NCBI GenBank assembly: GCA_040217155.1
Contig: JAVJNS010000035.1
Location: 1 to 64,000, forward strand
Direction: 5' to 3'
DNA length: 64,000 nt
Source: Pelagibius sp040217155
GTDB lineage: Bacteria > Pseudomonadota > Alphaproteobacteria > Kiloniellales > Kiloniellaceae
Shown piece after piece: positions 16,167 to 25,142 of the stretch. The notes under the pieces were generated by a model that was not told the DNA's origin, made no database searches, and worked only from the letters and a program-made list of their open reading frames with translations. A program made the position numbers and the translations under genes. Every line of letters begins with the position of its first letter. Within the stretch, counting starts at the first letter, position 1.

Positions 16167-16490
16167 ATGTACTCCGACAGCTCAGGTAGGCCCGCGAACG
16201 TGATTGGACCGGCAGGTAAGCCGCTCAGCCTGGACGATCTCCCTCCTCCATCCACAAAGCGCTGGGTGATCCGCCGCAAGGCCGAGGTGGTGACCGCCGT
16301 TCGGGCCGGGCTGCTCACGCTTGAAGAGGCTTGCGCACGCTACAACCTCTCAGTCGAAGAGTTCCTGTCCTGGCAGAGCCTGATCGACAAGCACGGCATG
16401 CGTGGACTGCGCACCACGCGCCTGCAGCAGTACCGCCGCCACCTGGCCAACCAGGCGGAGAAGATGGGGAGCAACCCCTCCACTTCCTGA
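16167..16490 (+). CDS. sciP: CtrA inhibitor SciP (DUF1153 family)
   Basis: A 107-aa DUF1153 protein. LPPPSTKRWVIRRKAEVV, VRAGLLTLEEACARYNLSVE and EFLSWQSLIDKHGMRGLR match SciP, the small helix-turn-helix protein that blocks CtrA-dependent transcription in Caulobacter. I place the start at the ATG at 16167, 8 nt after AGGA; an ATG seven codons upstream has no ribosome binding site. A separate short unit between flgE and fliF with its own terminator (16552-16580). Targets here are probably the CtrA-controlled flagellar and chemotaxis promoters of the window. Confidence 0.92.
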   Translation: MYSDSSGRPANVIGPAGKPLSLDDLPPPSTKRWVIRRKAEVVTAVRAGLLTLEEACARYNLSVEEFLSWQSLIDKHGMRGLRTTRLQQYRRHLANQAEKMGSNPSTS

Positions 16491-16551
16491 TCTGAAAGCG
16501 GAGCCGCTGGGCCGCGGATCGAAACCTTTAGTCAACTCTTTGCACAATCCA

Positions 16552-16580
16552 CCCCGCCGGAAACTCCGGCGGGGCTTTTT
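16552..16580 (+). terminator. Rho-independent terminator of sciP
   Basis: A perfect 10-bp stem CCCCGCCGGA/TCCGGCGGGG with a 3-nt loop, followed by CTTTTT. It separates sciP from the fliF promoter region. Confidence 0.92.
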
Positions 16581-16636
16581 GCTGTTTGCCCGGCAGTATC
16601 CGGATCTGGGGCGAGGCAAATTATTCCCACTCGCTA

Positions 16637-16649
16637 GGCAATTATTGCC
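16637..16649. promoter_or_regulatory. FlbD-type palindrome in the fliF promoter region
   Basis: GGCAATTATTGCC is a perfect copy of GGCAA-N3-TTGCC, 5 nt before the CtrA-like box at 16655. An imperfect copy, GGCAAATTATTCCC, lies at 16615-16628. In Caulobacter FlbD represses the CtrA-driven fliF promoter through such a site. The same logic is inferred here. Confidence 0.7.
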
Positions 16650-16654
16650 CGCTG

Positions 16655-16669
16655 TTAACGCGACATTTA
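16655..16669 (+). promoter_or_regulatory. CtrA-like box upstream of fliF
   Basis: TTAACGCGACATTTA fits TTAA-N7-TTAA with one mismatch and lies 41 nt before the fliF ATG. It is placed as expected for a class II (CtrA-activated) flagellar promoter. Confidence 0.65.
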
Positions 16670-16709
16670 CCGGAACCAACTAGCCTAAAAATGCAAGCCA
16701 GACAATACG

Positions 16710-18491
16710 ATGACTAGCAACGCCGGCTTGCGGAGGTCTTTGGTCGAGGCCTTCGGTCAACAGGTCGATGAAGCATCAGGACGGTCGATTTTGAACTCTC
16801 TCCTAGAGACGCTAAAGAATCTGGGTCCCGCGCGGCTCGGCATGATGGCGGCGGTATCAGCAGGCATAGTTGCGTTCTTCATATACTTGACGAGCCGCCT
16901 TGCGTCTCCTGACATGGCATTGCTCTACGCTGAGCTCGATGCCCAGGACAGCGGCCAGATCACTGCCCGTCTGGAACAGCTGAACGTTCCCTACCGGATC
17001 GGCGAGGAAGGCGGCAAAGTCTTCGTTCCGCAGGACCAGGTCGGGCGCATGCGCGTCGTCATGGCCGAAGACGGTCTGCCGAGCGGCGGTTCCATCGGCT
17101 ACGAGATCTTTGACCGCTCCGAGGGTCTGGGCACTACAAATTTCGTCCAGAACATCAATCTCGTCCGCGCCCTCGAGGGCGAGTTGGCGCGCACCATCCG
17201 TTCGGTATCCTCGGTTAAGAAGGCGCGCGTCCATCTGGTCTTGCCGCGACGCGAGCTGTTCAGCCGCGAACGCCAGGAACCCAGTGCTTCGATCATCCTC
17301 ATGCTGGGAGGCAGCCGCGCCCTCGACAACCAGCAGGTGACTTCCATTCAGCATCTGGTGGCGGCCGCGGTACCGGGCTTGAAGCCCAACATGGTCTCGA
17401 TCGTCGATGACGCCGGCAACCTGCTGGCCCGTGGCACCGAGGAAGGCGACGTCTCGCAGAGCACCTCCCGCGCAGAAGAAATGCGCATCGGCTATGAGTC
17501 GCGCATGGTCCGGACCATCGAGGAGATGCTCGCTCGTTCACTCGGCCCCGGCAACGTCCGCGCCCAGGTATCGGCCGAGATGAACTTCGACAGGGTGACG
17601 GAGAACGCCGAAATCTTCGATCCTGACGGTCAGGTTGTGCGCTCGACCCAGGTCGTCGAAGAGCAGGCCAGCAACCAGGATGGCGCCCCGGATGGCATCA
17701 CCGTGGGCAACAACCTGCCGGACGCGCTGCCGGAGTTGGACGGCGCGGCCGGCAGCCAGAGCCAGACCTCGCGCACCGAAGAGACGGTCAACTACGAGAT
17801 CACCAAGACCGTCAAGACCTACATCCGCGAAGCCGGCATGGTGCAGCGCCTTTCCGTGGCGGTGATGGTCAACGGCAAGACCGTTCAAGACGCTGACGGA
17901 AACACGACCTACGAGCCGCGCAGCGCCGAGGAACTCGAAAAGATTACCGCCCTGGTGAGTTCCGCGGTCGGCTATGACGAGGTGCGCGGCGACACCATCG
18001 AAGTCGTCGAGATGCCCTTTATCGAGGTCCAGAGCTCCGATGGAACCCTCGAAGAAAGTTTTCTGGGCCTTACAAAAGCGGACCTCATGCGGATCGCGGA
18101 GCTTCTCGTGCTCGGCGTGGTCGCAGTGCTGGTCCTGCTGCTGGTCGTGCGCCCGCTACTTGGCCGCCTGCTGGTGGTCGACGAAGACAGCGTCGGCGGA
18201 GGCGGCACCGGCCTGCTGCCCGACGGCAGTCCGCAGCCGGCATTGGTCGGGCCGGACGGTCAGGAAATCCCGCGCCTGGCCAGCGATCCTTCGACCGCGG
18301 TGGCGACCCGGGTGGGCGACAGCGGCGGCAACGGCAAGAACGTCGCCAGTGAGATCGATCAGATGATCGACCTGAACCAGGTGGAAGGCCGCGTGCGGGC
18401 TTCCTCGGTCAAGAAGATCGGCGAAATCATCGAGAAACACCCGGAAGAAGCCGTGACGATCATTCGCGGCTGGCTCCACGCAGACATCTAG
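16710..18491 (+). CDS. fliF: Flagellar MS-ring protein FliF
   Basis: A 593-aa protein. TM1 is at about 45-63 (AVSAGIVAFFIYL) and the periplasmic YscJ/FliF ring-building domains include DMALLYAELDAQDSGQI, VPQDQVGRMRVVMAEDGLPS and ARVHLVLPRRELFSRE. TM2 is at about 458-482. The C-terminal FliG-binding tail contains SSVKKIGEIIEKHPEEAV. FliF forms the MS ring in the inner membrane, the base on which the motor is built. It is the first gene of a long plus-strand operon. No good ribosome binding site precedes the ATG at 16710, so a nearby alternative start (TTG at 16740, just after GGAGG) is possible. Confidence 0.95.
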   Translation: MTSNAGLRRSLVEAFGQQVDEASGRSILNSLLETLKNLGPARLGMMAAVSAGIVAFFIYLTSRLASPDMALLYAELDAQDSGQITARLEQLNVPYRIGEEGGKVFVPQDQVGRMRVVMAEDGLPSGGSIGYEIFDRSEGLGTTNFVQNINLVRALEGELARTIRSVSSVKKARVHLVLPRRELFSRERQEPSASIILMLGGSRALDNQQVTSIQHLVAAAVPGLKPNMVSIVDDAGNLLARGTEEGDVSQSTSRAEEMRIGYESRMVRTIEEMLARSLGPGNVRAQVSAEMNFDRVTENAEIFDPDGQVVRSTQVVEEQASNQDGAPDGITVGNNLPDALPELDGAAGSQSQTSRTEETVNYEITKTVKTYIREAGMVQRLSVAVMVNGKTVQDADGNTTYEPRSAEELEKITALVSSAVGYDEVRGDTIEVVEMPFIEVQSSDGTLEESFLGLTKADLMRIAELLVLGVVAVLVLLLVVRPLLGRLLVVDEDSVGGGGTGLLPDGSPQPALVGPDGQEIPRLASDPSTAVATRVGDSGGNGKNVASEIDQMIDLNQVEGRVRASSVKKIGEIIEKHPEEAVTIIRGWLHADI

Positions 18492-18506
18492 GCCGGAAAC
18501 AAGTTT

Positions 18507-19523
18507 ATGCCGATACGTGAAGACATTCAGAGCATGAGCGGCCCGGAGAAGGCCGCCCTTCTCATGCTCGCCGTGGGCGAGGACAACGCCGCGCGCCTCT
18601 TCAGCATGATGGACGACGACGAAATCCGCGAGCTGTCTCAGGCCATGGCCAACCTCGGTACCGTGACCTCCGAACTCATCGAACAGATGCTCGTCGAATT
18701 CGCCGACCGCATTTCCACCACCGGCGCGGTGACCGGCAACTACAGCAGCACCGAACGCCTGCTGATGAAAGTGATGGATCGGGAAAAAGTCGACGGGATC
18801 ATGGAAGAGATCCGCGGTCCCGCCGGCCGCACCATGTGGGACAAGCTGGCGAACGTCAACGAGACGGTGCTCGCCAACTACCTGAAGAACGAGTACCCGC
18901 AGACCGTCGCGGTGGTGCTGTCCAAGATCAAGCCGGAGCATGCCGCGAAAGTCCTCGGCGTCTTGCCTGAACCCTTTGCCATGGAAGTGGTGATGCGCAT
19001 GCTGCGTATGGAGGCCGTCCAGAAAGAGGTCCTCGACGACGTAGAGCGCACCCTGCGCAACGAGTTCATGTCGAACCTGGCAAAGACCAACCGCCGCGAC
19101 TCCCACGAACTGATGGCGGACATCTTCAATTACCTCGACCGCACCCTGGAAGACCGCTTCCTGACCGCGCTGGAAGAACGCAACCGCGACTCCGCAGAGC
19201 GCATCAAAGCCCTGATGTTCACCTTCGAGGATCTCGGCAATCTCGATCCGGGCGGCGCTCAGACGCTGCTCAGCGCGGTCGACAAAGGCAAGCTGGCTAC
19301 CGCCTTGAAGGGAAGCTCGGAGACCCTGCGCGACTTCTTCTTCTCCAATATGTCGGAGCGCGCCGCCAAAATCATGAAGGAAGACATGCAATCCATGGGG
19401 CCGGTCCGCCTCAAGGACGTCGACGAAGCCCAGATGTACATGGTCACCACGGCGAAAGACCTGGCCGACAAGGGTCAGATCATCATCAGCGAGAGCAAGG
19501 GAGAGGACGAACTCGTCTACTAG
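18507..19523 (+). CDS. fliG: Flagellar motor switch protein FliG
   Basis: A 338-aa protein of usual FliG length. The N-terminal domain that binds FliF (GPEKAALLMLAVGEDNAARL), the armadillo middle domain (with NEYPQTVAVVLSKIKPEHAA, containing the EHPQ-like site as EYPQ) and the C-terminal torque domain with charged residues (LKGSSETLRDFFFSNMSERA) are all present. It couples stator rotation to the rotor and sets direction with CheY. It follows fliF by 15 nt. Confidence 0.97.
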   Translation: MPIREDIQSMSGPEKAALLMLAVGEDNAARLFSMMDDDEIRELSQAMANLGTVTSELIEQMLVEFADRISTTGAVTGNYSSTERLLMKVMDREKVDGIMEEIRGPAGRTMWDKLANVNETVLANYLKNEYPQTVAVVLSKIKPEHAAKVLGVLPEPFAMEVVMRMLRMEAVQKEVLDDVERTLRNEFMSNLAKTNRRDSHELMADIFNYLDRTLEDRFLTALEERNRDSAERIKALMFTFEDLGNLDPGGAQTLLSAVDKGKLATALKGSSETLRDFFFSNMSERAAKIMKEDMQSMGPVRLKDVDEAQMYMVTTAKDLADKGQIIISESKGEDELVY

Positions 19524-19544
19524 GTGGATGGGCGCGGCTGAGCT

Positions 19545-20315
19545 ATGAGCGATTTCGAGAAGTTCCTCTTCGACACTTCCTTCGAGCCAGGAAGAGTCCG
19601 CGACGCAGAAGCGCGCGCGCAAGCCGAGGCCGAAGCCGAAGCCGAGCCCCCCGCCCCGACTTTCAGCGAGGAAGAGCTGGCGGCGGCCCGCCAGAGCGCT
19701 TTTGCCGAGGGTAAGGCAGCCGGCCTTGCCGAATCCGGGCAGGCTCAGGCCAGGCGCCTTGCCGACATCCTCGACTGCCTGCCGCGTCACCTCGAAAGCC
19801 TGGCAACCGAGCTCGAAAGCCTGGAGGCCGAGCGCCACCGCAGCGCGCTGGAGGCCGCCGTCACGGTGGTTCGAAAATTGTTCCCCAGGCTAGCCCAGGA
19901 AGGCGGCTTGGATGAGATTTGCGCAGTGGTCGACAGCTGCCTGGAGCGCTTGCGTGATGAGCCGCGCCTGGTGATCCGCAGCGCCGACCAGGACCTCGAT
20001 GCCTTGCGTGACCGCATCGAGGGCAGTGCCACGCGGGCCGGCTTCGAAGGCAAGCTGGTCTTCCTGGCCGACGAGAACATCGCGCCGGGCGACGTGCGGG
20101 TCGAGTGGGCCGACGGCGGCGCGGAACGCGACCAGGCGGACCTGTGGCGCGACATCGACACCATCGTCGATCGCGCGCTCACGCCAACACAGGGCGCAGC
20201 GGCAGTCACTGAATTGCAGAACCAAAATCCGGCGGCGCCGCAGGGCGCCGAGAACCAATCGCAACCGCAAGAGCCGGTTGAGATCGAACCGCCAAGGCGG
20301 GCACAGCGCGCCTAA
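19545..20315 (+). CDS. fliH: Flagellar assembly protein FliH
   Basis: A 256-aa protein with an acidic, Ala/Glu-rich N-terminus (AEAEAEAEPPAPTF), then a helical stalk (EEELAAARQSAFAEGKAAG, the GxxxG-type region) and a C-terminal domain resembling FliH/V-ATPase E subunits (LVIRSADQDLDALRDRI, then ENIAPGDVRVEWADGGAERD). FliH binds and restrains the FliI ATPase and links it to the C ring. Located between fliG and fliN, as in Caulobacter, where the gene is also called flbE. The last 40 residues are Gln/Pro-rich and disordered. Confidence 0.88.
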   Translation: MSDFEKFLFDTSFEPGRVRDAEARAQAEAEAEAEPPAPTFSEEELAAARQSAFAEGKAAGLAESGQAQARRLADILDCLPRHLESLATELESLEAERHRSALEAAVTVVRKLFPRLAQEGGLDEICAVVDSCLERLRDEPRLVIRSADQDLDALRDRIEGSATRAGFEGKLVFLADENIAPGDVRVEWADGGAERDQADLWRDIDTIVDRALTPTQGAAAVTELQNQNPAAPQGAENQSQPQEPVEIEPPRRAQRA

Positions 20316-20342
20316 CGGCGACAGTTTAACGAGGAGGTCTCC

Positions 20343-20708
20343 ATGGCCGAAGACGACACACTGGATCTTGCCGATCTGGGAGACGGCGCCGCCGAGATGG
20401 ATGCGCGGGACGAAGATGACGGCAGTCTGCCCGAGGTCAGCAAACCGCCGACTAACGCCAAGGAACTGGAAGCCGTCTATGACATCCCGGTGCAGGTCTC
20501 CGCAGTTCTCGGCAAGGCCAACATGCAGGTGAGCCAGCTGCTGAAGCTGGGCCGCGGCGCCATTGTCGAGCTGGACCGGAAAGTTGGCGAAGCCATCGAC
20601 ATCTACGTGAACAACCGTCTGGTCGCGCGTGGTGAGGTGGTCGTGGTCGAAGAACACCTCGGTGTCACCATGACCGAAATCATCAAAGTCGACCGCAACA
20701 GCGGTTAG
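20343..20708 (+). CDS. fliN: Flagellar motor switch protein FliN
   Basis: A 121-aa protein. An acidic N-terminus (1-35) is followed by the SpoA domain: YDIPVQVSAVLGKANMQVSQ, LLKLGRGAIVELDRKVGEAI and DIYVNNRLVARGEVVVVEEHL. FliN forms the bottom of the C ring with FliM, which is not in this window. The start at 20343 has a strong AGGAGG (ACGAGGAGGTCTCC). Confidence 0.96.
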   Translation: MAEDDTLDLADLGDGAAEMDARDEDDGSLPEVSKPPTNAKELEAVYDIPVQVSAVLGKANMQVSQLLKLGRGAIVELDRKVGEAIDIYVNNRLVARGEVVVVEEHLGVTMTEIIKVDRNSG

Positions 20709-20731
20709 CGCGGCAGGCAGACCCCAGGATC

Positions 20732-21574
20732 ATGGTCGATACCCAGACAACTGGCGCCGGCGGGCAGCCAGCCGCGGAAATGAAGATTCCGCGGCTCGGC
20801 CCGACGATTGACCTCGCGACGCTGCTCGGCGTCGGCGGGGCCTTCGCCATGATTGCCGGGGCCATGGCGCTGAGCGGTCAGGCGGCCGCCTTTCTTGACG
20901 TTCCCTCGATCCTGATCGTCGTCGGCGGCACCTTCCTTGTGACCACTGTCTCCTTCAGCCTGACCGAGGTCGGGCAGGCCCAGGGCCTGATGTTCCGCGC
21001 GGCGGTCTATCAGTCGGACTCGCCGGCAGACGCCGTCGTGCAGGCGCTCTATCTGGCCGACCTGGCGCGCAAGCGGGGCCGCCTCGCCCTGCAGACCGTG
21101 ACCGAGGGCCTGCATTACGCGCCCTTCCTCTATCGCGCCATCACTATGGTGGTCGACGGCATTCCGGCGGAAGAAGTCGAGCGCATCCTGAACCGCGAAA
21201 GCGAAACCACCTTCGAGCGCCACCACCGCTCCGCCGGTGTGCTGCGGCGGGCGGGCGAAGTGGCCCCCGCCATGGGCCTGATCGGCACGCTGATCGGTCT
21301 GGTGCAAATGCTGGGCAACCTCGACGACCCTTCCGCCATCGGCCCCGCCATGGCAGTGGCGCTGCTCACCACCTTCTACGGCGCGGTCCTGGCCAACATG
21401 GTCTTTACGCCCCTGGCCAACAAGCTGGAGCGCAATGCGCAAATCGAGGCGACCGTTCGCCAGGTCTACACCATTGGCGCCGCCTCCATCAGCCGTCAGG
21501 AGAACCCGCGGCGCCTGGAGATGATGCTGAACACCATCCTGCCACCCGACCATCGGGTGGCCTACTTCGACTAG
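20732..21574 (+). CDS. motA: Flagellar motor stator protein MotA
   Basis: A 280-aa MotA/PomA-type protein. TM1 is at about 28-48 (DLATLLGVGGAFAMIAGAMA), TM2 at about 53-72 (PSILIVVGGTFLVTTVSFSL), and TM3 and TM4 lie around PAMGLIGTLIGLVQML and AVALLTTFYGAVLANMVFTP. The cytoplasmic loop between TM2 and TM3 carries charged residues that contact FliG. MotA forms the 5:2 ion channel with MotB. No motB is adjacent or anywhere in the window. The gene lies 23 nt after fliN, inside the operon. Confidence 0.93.
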   Translation: MVDTQTTGAGGQPAAEMKIPRLGPTIDLATLLGVGGAFAMIAGAMALSGQAAAFLDVPSILIVVGGTFLVTTVSFSLTEVGQAQGLMFRAAVYQSDSPADAVVQALYLADLARKRGRLALQTVTEGLHYAPFLYRAITMVVDGIPAEEVERILNRESETTFERHHRSAGVLRRAGEVAPAMGLIGTLIGLVQMLGNLDDPSAIGPAMAVALLTTFYGAVLANMVFTPLANKLERNAQIEATVRQVYTIGAASISRQENPRRLEMMLNTILPPDHRVAYFD

Positions 21575-21618
21575 TTAGCGACGACCGGACTTAACCTTTC
21601 AGGACTTGGAGAGAAGGC

Positions 21619-22992
21619 ATGCGGCTTCTCATAGTTGGGACACTACACGGACACATCGCCACGGCCGGCAAACTGGCCCTGGAAAGTGGCGCGAAGGTCG
21701 CCCACGTCGATGATATCGACGCGGCGCTGACCGCGTTGCGCTCCGGCCAGGGCGCGGACATGGTGATGGTCGAGGTAAGCCTCGATATCGGCACTTTCTG
21801 CAAGAGCCTCAAGGAAGAGCGCATCTCGGTTCCGGTGATCGCTTGCGGCATCGGGCCGGAGCCCGCGGCTGCGGCCAATGCAATCCGCGCCGGTGCGCAG
21901 GAGTACGTGCCTCTGCCGCCAGACGCCGAGTTAATCGCCGCCGTGCTCTCCGCCGTGTCGGAGGAAACCAGCACCCTGGTATTCCGCGACCCCGCGACCA
22001 GCGCCGTGCTGCGGTTGGCCGAGCAGGTCGCCCCATCCGATGCCAGCGTCCTGATCACCGGTGAGTCCGGCACCGGTAAAGAGGTCATGGCCCGCTTCCT
22101 GCATTCCAAGTCCAAGCGCGCCAAGCAGCATTTCATCTCCGTCAACTGTGCGGCCATCCCCGAGAATCTTTTGGAATCCGAACTCTTCGGCCACGAGAAG
22201 GGCTCCTTCACCGGCGCCGCGGCCCGCCGCATCGGCAAGTTCGAGGAAGCCAACAGCGGCACCCTGCTGCTCGATGAAATCTCCGAGATGCATCCGCGCC
22301 TGCAGGCGAAATTGCTACGCGCCATCCAGGAGCGCGAGATCGACCGCGTTGGCGGTAGCCAGCCGATCAAGGTCGATATCCGGCTGCTGGCGACCTCCAA
22401 CCGCGACCTTGAGAAAGCGGTCAGCGACGGCAGCTTCCGCGAAGATCTCTATTTCCGCCTCAACGTGGTCAACATCCAGCTGCCCGCCTTGCGCGAACGG
22501 CCGCAGGACATCCCCATCCTGGCCCAGCACTTTGCCGCCAAGTACTCCGAGGCCAACGGCCTTGAGACATTGGAGGTGACACCCGCGGCCATGGAAGCGT
22601 TGAAGGTTCACCATTGGCGCGGCAACGTGCGCGAGCTGGAAAACACCCTGCACCGTGCCGTGCTGCTGGCCCAGGACGGCCGCATCGGCCCCGAGGCGAT
22701 CATGCTCACCGGCCAGAGCCTCAACGCCCATCAGCAGGCTGCCGAGGCGAACCCGGCAGAGCCGGCGAGTTCCGAAACTGGCGGTCAGGCCAGAGAGCTT
22801 GTCGGCCGCACTGTGGCGGATGTCGAAAAGGTACTGATTCTCGACACCCTGGAACACTGCCTGGGGAACCGGACCCATGCCGCCAACATTCTCGGCATCT
22901 CGATCCGTACCCTGCGCAACAAGCTCAAACAGTACAGCCAGGACGGCATCCCGGTACCGATGCCGGGCGACGTCGATCGTCCTTCGGTCTGA
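21619..22992 (+). CDS. flbD: Sigma-54-dependent flagellar regulator FlbD
   Basis: A 457-aa protein. A degenerate receiver (1-120) lacks the usual acidic pocket: it starts MRLLIVGTLHG and has MVMVEV where the phospho-Asp is expected. The AAA+ domain has Walker A GESGTGKE (about 149), Walker B GTLLLDE (about 215) and the sigma-54 contact loop, which reads GSFTGA instead of the usual GAFTGA. A Fis-type helix-turn-helix (about 405-445, THAANILGISIRTLRNKLK) ends the protein. It activates late flagellar sigma-54 promoters and in Caulobacter also represses fliF. The start at 21619 follows GGAGAGAAGG. Confidence 0.93.
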   Translation: MRLLIVGTLHGHIATAGKLALESGAKVAHVDDIDAALTALRSGQGADMVMVEVSLDIGTFCKSLKEERISVPVIACGIGPEPAAAANAIRAGAQEYVPLPPDAELIAAVLSAVSEETSTLVFRDPATSAVLRLAEQVAPSDASVLITGESGTGKEVMARFLHSKSKRAKQHFISVNCAAIPENLLESELFGHEKGSFTGAAARRIGKFEEANSGTLLLDEISEMHPRLQAKLLRAIQEREIDRVGGSQPIKVDIRLLATSNRDLEKAVSDGSFREDLYFRLNVVNIQLPALRERPQDIPILAQHFAAKYSEANGLETLEVTPAAMEALKVHHWRGNVRELENTLHRAVLLAQDGRIGPEAIMLTGQSLNAHQQAAEANPAEPASSETGGQARELVGRTVADVEKVLILDTLEHCLGNRTHAANILGISIRTLRNKLKQYSQDGIPVPMPGDVDRPSV

Positions 22993-23039
22993 GGCAGCGG
23001 CCTTGAGAGTCCCCACAGCCGAACGAGAAGCACCCCGGC

Positions 23040-25142
23040 ATGGCTGATACAAAGGTAGACGCCGGCGCCGGTGGCGGGGCTCTGGCCGGCATCGTCACCG
23101 CCCTGAAGCGCGGCGACATCGCCCTGGCGCTCGGCGTGACCGCGATTCTGGTCGTTCTGATCCTGCCGCTGCCCAGTTGGACGCTGGACCTGTCGCTGGC
23201 CATGTCGATGACCTTCTCCGTGCTCATCCTGATGACGGTGCTGTTCATCGCCAAGCCGCTTGAGTTCAACTCCTTTCCGACGGTCCTGCTGATCGCGACG
23301 ATGATGCGCCTGGCGCTGAACCTCGCCTCGACGCGTCTGATTCTGGCCGACGGCCATGAAGGGACCGACGCCGCCGGCCAGGTCATCGAGGCCTTTGGCA
23401 GCTTCGTGATGAGCGGCAACTTCGTCATCGGCATCATCATCTTCGGCATCCTGGTGATCGTGAATTTCATTGTCATCACCAAGGGCTCCGGCCGCATCGC
23501 CGAAGTTTCGGCGCGCTTCAGCCTCGATGCCATGCCCGGCAAGCAGATGGCGATCGACGCCGACCTCTCCTCCGGCCTCATCGACGAAGGCACGGCGCGC
23601 AAGCGCCGCAAGGAGCTGGAGGACGAAAGCAACTTCTTCGGCTCCATGGACGGCGCTGCCAAGTTCGTGCGCGGCGACGCCATCGCCGGATTGATGATCA
23701 CCTTCATCAACGTCATCGGCGGTATCATCATCGGCGTCGCGCAGAAGGGCCTGACCTTCAGCGAGGCCGCAGAGACCTATACGATCCTGACCGTCGGCGA
23801 CGGCCTGGTCAGCCAGATCCCGGCCCTGATCGTCTCTACCGGCGCCGGCCTGCTGGTCTCCAAGTCGACGTCTACCGGCACCATGGACCAGGCCCTGATC
23901 GGGCAGCTTGGCGGCTACCCCCGCGCCCTCGGCCTGTCCTCCTTCCTGATGCTCTCCCTGGCCCTGTTGCCGGGCATTCCGGCGCTGCCCTTCCTGGCGC
24001 TGTCCGGCCTCGCCGCCGCCGGCGCCTACTTCGCCAGCAAGCGCAACAAGGCGACGGCCGATGCCGCCGCCCAAGCGATCGCCGACGAAAGCGCCGCTCC
24101 GGTCTCCGAGGAACCCATCGCCCACGCCCTGCAAATCGACCAGGTGCGCCTGGAACTGGGCTACGGCCTGCTGCCGATGATCAATGGCCAGGGCGGCCAG
24201 CGCCTGACCGACCAGATCAAATCGCTGCGCCGCCAACTCGCCCAGGAAATCGGGTTTGTCATGCCGTCGGTGCGCATTCAGGACAACCTGCAGCTGCCGG
24301 CCAACACCTATGTCATCCGCGTCAAGGAAATCGAGGCCGGGCGCGGCGAACTGCGCCCCAACATGCTGCTGGTGATGGACCCGCGCGGTGAGAAGATCCC
24401 CCTGCCCGGCGAGGACACGGTAGAGCCGACCTTCGGCCTGCCGGCCATGTGGTGCGACGAAGGCAGCCGCGAGGAGGCGCTGTTCCGCGGCTATACCGTG
24501 GTCGATCCGCCGACCGTGGTGACGACTCATCTGACCGAGATGATCAAGGACAACATGTCCGAGCTGCTGTCCTATGCGGAAACGCAGAAGCTGCTCGACG
24601 AGCAGGAGAGCGAGCAGCAAAAGCTGATCGCCGATCTGATTCCCAACCAGATCACCGTCGGCGGCCTCCAGCGGGTGCTGCAGAATCTGCTGGCCGAGCG
24701 GGTTTCGGTGCGCGATCTGCCGACCATCCTTGAGGGCGTCTCGGAAGCCTGCGGCTATACCCGCAATGTCACCGCGATCACCGAGCACGTGCGCGCCCGG
24801 CTGGCCCGGCAGATCTCGAACGACCAGGCAAATCTCGAGGGCTTCATTCCGATGATCACGCTCTCGGCGCAGTGGGAGCAGGCCTTCGCCGAAGCCATCG
24901 TCGGCGAAGGCGAAGACCGCCAGCTCTCCATGGCGCCGACGCGCCTGCAGGAATTCATCAACGCCGTGCGCCAGAGCTTCGAACGTCATGCGATGATGGG
25001 GGAAAGCCCGGTGCTGCTGACCTCGCCACCCGTGCGGCCCTTCGTGCGCTCCATCATCGAACGCTTCCGGCCTTCGACCGTGGTCGTCTCGCAGAATGAG
25101 ATCCACGCCAAGGCGAAGATCAAGACGCTGGGCCAGATCTGA
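23040..25142 (+). CDS. flhA: Flagellar export gate protein FlhA
   Basis: A 700-aa protein. The N-terminal ~330 residues contain about eight membrane segments and the FHIPEP signature region (FNSFPTVLLIATMMRLALNL, then GNFVIGIIIFGILVIVNFIV). The cytoplasmic half (about 345-700) binds chaperone-substrate complexes. FlhA forms the nonameric ring of the flagellar type III export gate. Other gate genes (flhB, fliP, fliQ, fliR) are not in the window. It starts 48 nt after flbD, and its stop overlaps the flhF start (TGATG). Confidence 0.97.
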   Translation: MADTKVDAGAGGGALAGIVTALKRGDIALALGVTAILVVLILPLPSWTLDLSLAMSMTFSVLILMTVLFIAKPLEFNSFPTVLLIATMMRLALNLASTRLILADGHEGTDAAGQVIEAFGSFVMSGNFVIGIIIFGILVIVNFIVITKGSGRIAEVSARFSLDAMPGKQMAIDADLSSGLIDEGTARKRRKELEDESNFFGSMDGAAKFVRGDAIAGLMITFINVIGGIIIGVAQKGLTFSEAAETYTILTVGDGLVSQIPALIVSTGAGLLVSKSTSTGTMDQALIGQLGGYPRALGLSSFLMLSLALLPGIPALPFLALSGLAAAGAYFASKRNKATADAAAQAIADESAAPVSEEPIAHALQIDQVRLELGYGLLPMINGQGGQRLTDQIKSLRRQLAQEIGFVMPSVRIQDNLQLPANTYVIRVKEIEAGRGELRPNMLLVMDPRGEKIPLPGEDTVEPTFGLPAMWCDEGSREEALFRGYTVVDPPTVVTTHLTEMIKDNMSELLSYAETQKLLDEQESEQQKLIADLIPNQITVGGLQRVLQNLLAERVSVRDLPTILEGVSEACGYTRNVTAITEHVRARLARQISNDQANLEGFIPMITLSAQWEQAFAEAIVGEGEDRQLSMAPTRLQEFINAVRQSFERHAMMGESPVLLTSPPVRPFVRSIIERFRPSTVVVSQNEIHAKAKIKTLGQI

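Noticed and set aside
22785..25106. Long open frame on the minus strand opposite flhA (also similar ones opposite pnp, infB, fliF/fliG and the iron permease)
   Set aside because: Composition is the mirror of a GC-rich gene (His, Arg, Gly, Gln runs), there is no ribosome binding site and no known motif, while the opposite strand encodes clear proteins.
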